Source of the DNA: Rhodospirillaceae bacterium
GTDB lineage: Bacteria; Pseudomonadota; Alphaproteobacteria; UBA8366; GCA-2717185
Assembly: GCA_018660965.1 (NCBI GenBank)
Contig: JABJJH010000134.1
Location: 1 to 10,241, forward strand
Length of the DNA: 10,241 nucleotides
Direction: 5' to 3'
Made by a program: the position numbers and the translations under genes. Positions 5,265 to 10,241 of the stretch are shown here, piece after piece. The notes under the pieces were generated by a model. That model searched no databases. It worked only from the letters and a program-made list of their open reading frames with translations, and had not been told where the DNA came from. Position 1 is the stretch's first letter, and each line of letters starts with the position of its first letter.

Positions 5265-7769
5265 TACTTCTTGGAGCATACGTCTGTAGGCTGTTTCGAT
5301 ATCGGACGTGATTGTTTGGGGAGCGCACAGCACCGAAGTTGACAGGCGCTCCCTCAAACGCACTCTTAAAGAAACGAGGCGGCTTTGATCCGTCGCGAGT
5401 GTCACGGCAATGTCCGAATAGTCTGCGATGTCCGCCGCGACGCAATCGTCGAGACCAACCCGGCTAAGCAGGCTGGCGCCGACGCGGGCTGCGTGCCGGT
5501 TGCCGGTTAGCGTTACGACGGGCGCTCCCATCCACAAGGCCTCGCACGTCGTGGTCGTGCCGTTATAAGGAAAGGTGTCCAGCGCGATATCCATATCGGC
5601 GTACATGGAAAGATGATCCGCCATCGAGTTTGTTCGGCTTCGAAGGATTATTCGGGCGCGATCAACGCCGTTGGTTTCGAACTGCGTGAGAAAATTTTCG
5701 TGGACCATCGCATCCGCCAAAGGCCGCGCCTTTATAAGGAGGCGGCTGTTGGGGAGACGATTAAGAATTGACGACCAGACCGCCACGACATCCGGCGTGA
5801 CCTTGGCGAGATTGTTGAACGACCCGAACGTGATATAGCCATTTGGGCCGTGCGGCGCGGGCGCGATATCAGGAGCGTCATCCGGGGCGCGATAACAGAG
5901 AAATCCATGGGGAAGCCGAATCAATTGTTCACTGTGGTGCGCTTCCGCGCCGGGAGGGTCAGCGATTCCATCGGTCAGCCTGTACTGCATGGCCGACAGC
6001 CCGGTGGTGTTTGGATAACCGAGCCAGGAGACCTGTACCGGCGCCGGTTTTCGGGCGAACGTGGCCAGTCTATTGTTGGCGGTGTGTCCCGATAAATCGA
6101 CGAGAATGTCAATTTGGTCTTCTGCGATGCGCGTCGCCAGTTGCTCGTCGGTAAGGCCGGAGACATAGCGCCAGTGATCGGCGCTGTTTTCCATGCGGGC
6201 GGTGACGTCGTCCGGATTTTCAAGAGTCGCGTAGCAAAAAATTTCGAACTGCGTCCGGTCATGATATTCCAGAACGGGTTCGAAAAAATAGGCGACGGAA
6301 TGGCGCCGGAAATCGCCGGACACGTATCCTAGTTTCAAGGGCGCCTTTGCAGGACTGGATTTGGGTTTCTCAGGTGGGCTGGAGGGGGAGTCTATCGTGG
6401 ACTCCAGTCGCGCCGCCCATCGGCGATGCGCGTCAAATATTTCATCGGGATCATCAGAGCGGTAATTGAGGCTCATAAGGAAATTGGAATGAACCGATGC
6501 CGACGCCGGGGCTGTCTCAATCGCTTGTGAATACAATTTGACGGCGTCATCCTGGCGCCCTTGATCCTGATGTACGGCGGCGAGGATACCAATCGCAATC
6601 GCGTTGTCCGGCGCCAGGGCCAGGGCTTTTTCGAGAGCCTGAATTGCGCCGGATAAGTCGCCTCCCGAACGCCGCAACACGCCTAAAAACCGGAAGATTT
6701 CAGGATCGTCCGGAGTGTGCAGAAGAAGTTCGTTCAGCAGGGCTTCCGCGTCTTGAGTTCGGCCTTGCCGTTGCAGCACGATCGCCAAATTAAAGCGGGC
6801 GTCGGGGCGCGTCGGATCAAGGGAAAGGGCGCGTCGAAACGACCGTTCCGCAGCTTCGAGGCGACCGCCGTGGTGTTGAAAAAGTCCGAGGGCAGCATGA
6901 CCGTCCGCATCGTCTGGGCGCATTTTTACGGCGGCTTCCGCAACGTCAATCGCTTCATCAATCCGCCCCTGGGCCTGTCGTACGGCTGCTTTCGCATGGA
7001 GCGTTTGAGGGTCATCAGGGGTGTTTGATGGTAAATGCTTCAGCGCGGCGTCGAGCGTTAATTCGGCGTCGCGTGTCCGTTTCAAACGTATGAAAAGCAA
7101 GGCGAGGTTATTGAAGGCGGGGCGGAATGCGGGGTTGGCCTGGGTTGCACGCTCGAACGCAAGAACTGCATCGGGCAATCGGTCCGTTTTTTCAAGAACC
7201 AGGCCGAAACCGTTCAGAGCCTCCACGTTTCCAGGGTCGATTTCCAAAGCCTGTTTATACGCTGCTTCGGCTTCTTTGGTTCGTTCCCGCTGAAGGTGAA
7301 CCCTGCCCACATTAACAAGAGCTTGAACAAAGTCAGGGGCGTGCATCAGGGATGTTTCATAGGCCTCGGCGGCGTCTTCCCAACGCTCTTCGTCTTCCAT
7401 AACCGCGCCCAGGTTGTTCCAGGCTTCGGCAAACCGAGGGACCAATGAAATGGCCGTGTTTAAAGCGGCTTTGGCGTCATCCAATTGTCCCAGAGACTTA
7501 TGGATAACGCCCAAGGTGTTCTGATAGTCGGCGCGTTCGGGACATGCGGCTATCGCTTGCCGCAAAAGAGATAGCCCGTCGTCAAAACCGCCAGCTTCAA
7601 ATTTTAGCGCGCCCAGAAGATGAAGAGCGTCGCCATTGTCGGGGGCGCGCGCCAAGATTTCTTCATACATTTGTTGCGCGACGTCTACTCGCCCGGCGTT
7701 TTGATGCGCCAGCGCGGTTTCCAGCATTTTCCGCATTTCGTCGGTCGGCGGCTGTGAAGCGGAATTCAT
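5247..7769 (-). CDS. TPR-repeat O-linked N-acetylglucosamine transferase-like glycosyltransferase (GT41, OGT/SPINDLY type)
   Basis: This 840-residue protein has two halves. Residues about 10-422 form roughly twelve 34-residue TPR units (for example GRVDVAQQMYEEILARAPDN at 26-45 and TKEAEAAYKQALEIDPGN at 164-181), which present or select protein partners. A Ser/Pro/Lys-rich linker (460-476) leads to the GT41 catalytic region from about 478: LGYVSGDFRRHSVAYF (480-495, His490), DLSGHTANNRL (558-568), PAPVQVSWLGYPNTTG (575-590), TFGSFNNLAKVTPD (647-660; Lys656 aligns with the nucleotide-sugar-binding lysine of human OGT), and ALDTFPYNGTTTTCEALWMG (729-748; Asp731 near the UDP ribose site). It lacks a signal peptide or membrane segments, so it should glycosylate proteins in the cytosol. 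Donor sugar (GlcNAc, fucose or other) cannot be told. Start at 7769 is the first ATG, with a weak ribosome site. It overlaps the convergent nitroreductase gene by 14 bases and is divergent from the DenD-like gene. Confidence 0.92.
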   Translation of the reverse strand: MNSASQPPTDEMRKMLETALAHQNAGRVDVAQQMYEEILARAPDNGDALHLLGALKFEAGGFDDGLSLLRQAIAACPERADYQNTLGVIHKSLGQLDDAKAALNTAISLVPRFAEAWNNLGAVMEDEERWEDAAEAYETSLMHAPDFVQALVNVGRVHLQRERTKEAEAAYKQALEIDPGNVEALNGFGLVLEKTDRLPDAVLAFERATQANPAFRPAFNNLALLFIRLKRTRDAELTLDAALKHLPSNTPDDPQTLHAKAAVRQAQGRIDEAIDVAEAAVKMRPDDADGHAALGLFQHHGGRLEAAERSFRRALSLDPTRPDARFNLAIVLQRQGRTQDAEALLNELLLHTPDDPEIFRFLGVLRRSGGDLSGAIQALEKALALAPDNAIAIGILAAVHQDQGRQDDAVKLYSQAIETAPASASVHSNFLMSLNYRSDDPDEIFDAHRRWAARLESTIDSPSSPPEKPKSSPAKAPLKLGYVSGDFRRHSVAYFFEPVLEYHDRTQFEIFCYATLENPDDVTARMENSADHWRYVSGLTDEQLATRIAEDQIDILVDLSGHTANNRLATFARKPAPVQVSWLGYPNTTGLSAMQYRLTDGIADPPGAEAHHSEQLIRLPHGFLCYRAPDDAPDIAPAPHGPNGYITFGSFNNLAKVTPDVVAVWSSILNRLPNSRLLIKARPLADAMVHENFLTQFETNGVDRARIILRSRTNSMADHLSMYADMDIALDTFPYNGTTTTCEALWMGAPVVTLTGNRHAARVGASLLSRVGLDDCVAADIADYSDIAVTLATDQSRLVSLRVRLRERLSTSVLCAPQTITSDIETAYRRMLQEVGFNGN

Positions 7770-7827
7770 GTTTGGTCCGGTATGGAGAAAGAAAGTATGT
7801 GACGTGGATTTGCTGGCGTCGGCAATC

Positions 7828-7841
7828 TAAAATAACGCGTT
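7828..7841 (+). promoter_or_regulatory. Possible promoter region of the DenD-like gene
   Basis: TAAAAT at 7828-7833 is a -10-like hexamer followed directly by the palindrome AACGCGTT (7834-7841). No convincing -35 lies at normal distance (TGGATT at 7805-7810 is the nearest at 17 bases). The 120 bases between 7770 and 7889 must also hold the start signals of the divergent glycosyltransferase gene, for which I see no clear hexamers. Confidence 0.2.
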
Positions 7842-7872
7842 TTCGTGTTGAATGCGAATTGTCGATTTTTCA

Positions 7873-7882
7873 GAGGGAAGGG
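7873..7882 (+). promoter_or_regulatory. Ribosome binding site that decides the DenD-like gene start
   Basis: The purine run GAGGGAAGGG lies seven bases before the ATG at 7890. Translation from there begins MRVVVTGGCGFIG, exactly where Rossmann dehydrogenases begin. The in-frame ATG at 7845 would add 15 residues ahead of the first beta strand and has no ribosome site. Confidence 0.75.
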
Positions 7883-7889
7883 TTGGGTT

Positions 7890-8882
7890 ATGCGAGTTGT
7901 TGTGACGGGCGGCTGCGGGTTTATTGGTCGGCGTCTGGCGCTGAAGTTATTGGAGCAGGGCGCCTTGCCAAATCCATCGGGCGGCATGGATGAAATCGAA
8001 TCGCTGGTGCTGTTTGATATAGGGGAGCCAACGCCACCTATCCCACCGGACCCGCGCTTGTCGATTGTAACCGGCGATATTTGCAGCGATGTGGACATTG
8101 GCGCGCTCATTGGGCCGTCCGTGGACGTGGTGTATCATTTCGCAGCCGTTGTCAGCTCGGGCGCGGAAGCGGATTTCGACTTGGGGATGCGGGTCAATTT
8201 CGACGGGGCGCGAACCGTCCTGGAAGCCTGCCGAAAACTGGAAACGGGGCCGCGATTTATTTTCTCCAGCTCGGTTGCGGCTTATGGCGGCGATATGCCG
8301 TCGGTTATCGAAGATGGCACGGCGATGACGCCGCAAACGTCTTACGGGTCGCAAAAGGCGATGTGTGAACTGTTGGTGAATGATTACACCCGAAAAGGCT
8401 TCGTCGATGGACGGACCCTGCGATTGCCGACGGTTGTCGTTCGCCCCGGCAAACCGAACAAGGCGGCGTCTACCTGGGCGAGTTCGATTATTCGCGAACC
8501 CTTGCAAGGACAGGAAGCGGTTTGCCCCGTTGCGGCGGATCAGGCGATGTGGTGTCTGTCGCCGCGCCGTGTCGTCGATGCGTTTATCCGCGCCGTCGGA
8601 CTATCTGGCGAGACAATCGGCGCGAACCGGGCGATTGCGATTCCGGGAACGACCCACACCGTTCGTGAAATGCTAGACGCCTTGGCCAGCGTCGCGGGTG
8701 ACTCGGTGGTGGCCCGCGTGCGCTGGGAACCTGATGCCGACATTCAAGCTATCGTGTCGGGGTGGCCGACCCATTTCAACCCCGTGCGCGGCGCCGCGTT
8801 AGGATTTTCGCACGACAGCGGCATGGTGGAGATAATCGAGGCCTTTATCGAGGACGAACTTGGAGGTTCATTTATTTCGTAG
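7890..8882 (+). CDS. NAD-dependent epimerase/dehydratase-family dehydrogenase, D-erythronate dehydrogenase (DenD)-like
   Basis: The 330-residue protein is an extended short-chain dehydrogenase. It has the dinucleotide motif TGGCGFIG (6-13), a strand-2 acidic residue in LVLFDIGE (39-46, Asp43, favouring NAD), DVVYHFAAVVSSGAE (79-93), and a catalytic serine region FIFSSSVAAYGG (123-134) with TSYGSQK (150-156) supplying Tyr152 and Lys156. Then come LRLPTVVVRPGKPN (177-190) and the substrate-domain tail SGWPTHFNPVRGAALGF (290-306). The overall pattern matches the DenD family, which oxidises D-erythronate at C2 in tetronate catabolism. The assignment rests on my recognition of the family pattern. 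No OtnK kinase, OtnC aldolase or OtnI isomerase gene is adjacent, so the substrate remains open. Its last 11 bases overlap the convergent transporter gene. Cytosolic. Confidence 0.8.
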   Translation: MRVVVTGGCGFIGRRLALKLLEQGALPNPSGGMDEIESLVLFDIGEPTPPIPPDPRLSIVTGDICSDVDIGALIGPSVDVVYHFAAVVSSGAEADFDLGMRVNFDGARTVLEACRKLETGPRFIFSSSVAAYGGDMPSVIEDGTAMTPQTSYGSQKAMCELLVNDYTRKGFVDGRTLRLPTVVVRPGKPNKAASTWASSIIREPLQGQEAVCPVAADQAMWCLSPRRVVDAFIRAVGLSGETIGANRAIAIPGTTHTVREMLDALASVAGDSVVARVRWEPDADIQAIVSGWPTHFNPVRGAALGFSHDSGMVEIIEAFIEDELGGSFIS

Positions 8883-10241
8883 CGGGCGGCGCCACCTGTT
8901 TTTCCGTCCGCGATAAAAACCAGGCGGGCGCCAAACCGACGGCGGCCAGAACGGCGAGCGACAAAAACGCGTCTTGAAACCCCAGCGTGCTGGCTTGCGC
9001 GAAAATGACTTGTCCAAGATAGTGGATCGCGCCAGACGTTTGTACGCTTTCCGCCAGTCCCGCTTCTGACAGCAGGCTTTTGACCGCGTACAACATTTCC
9101 TGACTGGTTTGGTTGGCGGCGGTTTGACTGGCGGTCAGGGCGCCGCTGTGAAAGGGAACACGTGAATCCAGGTGGGCGATGATAAGGTTCAGCCAAATCG
9201 CCGCGCCCAGCATCCGAAGAAAGTTGATCAATCCGGAACCCTGGTTCACCTCGTCCGGGGCCAGCGCCTTCAAGGCCGTTCCATTGACGACAGGCATGGT
9301 GAATCCCAAACCGATGCGGATGAACAGCGTGAAATAAACGAAAGTCCAGAACGGCGTGTTGACGTCGACCGTGCTCAATTGGGCAAAGGCCAGAATGAAG
9401 AATATCAGACCGCCAATCAGGATGACGTGTGCTGGCAGGGAGTCCGAAATTCGCCCCGCCATGGGAAACAGGATCAACAATGACAATCCGCCTGGCATCA
9501 ACAACAGACCCGCGCGTAGCGGCGTATAACCCTGGATGCTTTGCACGAACAATGGAATCAGGAATGTCGAGGTCAGAAACACCCCGCCAACACAAAACGC
9601 CAGGATCGCCGCGCTTGTGAAGCGCAGATTGCGGAATAACGTCAGGTTCATCAGAGGTTGGGGCGTGTACAGTTCCCAGATGATGAATGCGGCGATGCTA
9701 ATCGCGGCGGCGGTGAAGAGCAGGACAATTTCATCCGACACCCATCCTGTCCGATTACCGCTGCCCAGGGCGAAAAGCAGGCAAAACAACGAAAAGCAAA
9801 TCAGTGAAAACCCGGCTATATCGAAGGGCGGTAGGCGCTTTGGGCGTTTGCGGCTGGGCATGAAGAACACACCCAACAGCATTGCCAGAACGATAGTGGG
9901 AACTGTCAGGAAAAATATATAACGCCAGTTAAAAAGGTCGATAACGATTCCGCCGAGCGTGGGGCCCATCGCGGGCGCGAAGACGATGCCCATGCCGAAC
10001 AATCCCATCGCGGTGCCGCGCCGTTCCGGTGGGAACACCTTGAAGGTCAACGCCATGGCCAATGGCTGGATGATGCCCGCAGTGACGCCTTGCGACAATC
10101 GGCCGAGCATCAGGGTTTCGGTGTTGGGGGCGACGCCGCTGGCGGCGGATCCGGCCAGAAATATCGCCAGACAAACAATGTAAACCGCGCGTTCGCCAAA
10201 AATGGACGTTAACCAAGCGCTAATCAGCATTCCCGCCGTCA
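8872..10241 (-). CDS. MFS drug/solute transporter, DHA2 (EmrB/QacA) type, N-terminus beyond window
   Basis: About 456 residues of an inner-membrane major facilitator protein are present. The frame remains open to the right edge (residues before the ATG at 10230 read TAG). That Met lies in the TM2 region, so it is internal and the true start lies outside. Visible family signatures are the TM4 stretch GRLSQGVTAGIIQPLAMAL, the TM5 antiporter motif region GMGIVFAPAMGPTLGG, and NWRYIFFLTVP just after it. About ten further hydrophobic segments follow, fitting a 14-helix DHA2 protein. The segment ALAPDEVNQGSGLINFLRML is typical of the late loop before a C-terminal helix. DHA2 proteins export drugs or other small molecules using the proton gradient; the substrate here is unknown. 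No EmrA-like membrane fusion partner is seen within the window. It converges on and overlaps the DenD-like gene by 11 bases. Confidence 0.9.
   Translation of the reverse strand, partial: TAGMLISAWLTSIFGERAVYIVCLAIFLAGSAASGVAPNTETLMLGRLSQGVTAGIIQPLAMALTFKVFPPERRGTAMGLFGMGIVFAPAMGPTLGGIVIDLFNWRYIFFLTVPTIVLAMLLGVFFMPSRKRPKRLPPFDIAGFSLICFSLFCLLFALGSGNRTGWVSDEIVLLFTAAAISIAAFIIWELYTPQPLMNLTLFRNLRFTSAAILAFCVGGVFLTSTFLIPLFVQSIQGYTPLRAGLLLMPGGLSLLILFPMAGRISDSLPAHVILIGGLIFFILAFAQLSTVDVNTPFWTFVYFTLFIRIGLGFTMPVVNGTALKALAPDEVNQGSGLINFLRMLGAAIWLNLIIAHLDSRVPFHSGALTASQTAANQTSQEMLYAVKSLLSEAGLAESVQTSGAIHYLGQVIFAQASTLGFQDAFLSLAVLAAVGLAPAWFLSRTEKQVAPPATK

Noticed and set aside
7845..7889. Upstream in-frame ATG for the DenD-like gene
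   Set aside because: It would add 15 residues before the Rossmann strand; the ATG at 7890 has a strong purine-rich ribosome site.
7947..8507. Minus-strand open frame of 186 codons
   Set aside because: It is antisense to the DenD-like gene with low-complexity Arg/His composition and no family features.
8882..8911. Hairpin GCGGGCGG / CCGTCCGC after the DenD-like stop as a terminator
   Set aside because: One pair is only G-U, the loop is 14 bases, and no U-run follows; it lies inside the transporter coding sequence and may be chance in GC-rich DNA.
8744..9595. Minus-strand open frame of 283 codons
   Set aside because: It overlaps the transporter in another frame and runs antisense to the DenD-like gene; its Arg/Ser/Pro/Gly-rich sequence resembles no fold and has no start signal.
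10228..10230. Methionine at 10230 as the start of the MFS transporter
   Set aside because: The frame continues open to the window edge and the residue lies in the second transmembrane helix of the family, so it is internal.

Overview
This window looks like an ordinary stretch of chromosome from an alphaproteobacterium, possibly Rhodospirillales-like and of moderate-to-high GC. The evidence is the typical alphaproteobacterial XRE regulator (TFQQIQKYE recognition helix followed by NRVGASRL), the phosphotransferase/acyl-CoA dehydrogenase pair of the ACAD10/11 type, and the NfsA-like nitroreductase. This taxonomic call is inference from protein character; there is no rRNA or other marker gene. 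I see no tRNA, rRNA, CRISPR array, insertion sequence, phage gene or plasmid function. No gene-free stretch exceeds about 240 bases.

Layout from left to right: (1) the N-terminal part of a SAM-dependent methyltransferase, minus strand, cut by the left edge; (2) a divergent 149-base regulatory region holding a TATAAT box inside an inverted repeat; (3) an APH-fold acyl-CoA/hydroxyacyl-CoA phosphotransferase, plus strand; (4) an ACAD10/11-type acyl-CoA dehydrogenase, minus strand, meeting the kinase tail to tail; (5) a xylose-isomerase-like TIM barrel, minus; (6) an XRE-family regulator, minus; (7) a divergent AT-rich 236-base control region; (8) an NADPH-type nitroreductase, plus; (9) an 840-residue TPR/GT41 (OGT/SPINDLY-like) glycosyltransferase, minus, overlapping the end of the nitroreductase; (10) a 120-base divergent region; (11) a DenD-like NAD-dependent dehydrogenase, plus; (12) a DHA2/EmrB-type MFS transporter, minus, overlapping the end of gene 11 and cut by the right edge before its first helix.

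Genes 6, 5 and 4 are read in that order on the minus strand (gaps of 68 and 134 bases) and may be one transcription unit. The kinase and the dehydrogenase are the clearest functional pair. Their homologues are fused in animal ACAD10/ACAD11 and act in succession in bacterial 4-hydroxyacid (levulinate, lva) catabolism: phosphorylate the hydroxyl of a hydroxyacyl-CoA, then remove the phosphate on the dehydrogenase scaffold. The other genes are metabolic or cell-envelope singletons whose adjacency does not define a pathway.

Structurally, the window alternates divergent and convergent junctions, and all three convergent junctions are extremely tight (6-base gap, 14-base overlap, 11-base overlap). 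Two of them are perfect inverted repeats that contain both stop codons; these are the most distinctive non-coding signals here. I did not find convincing evidence for an undescribed multi-gene system.
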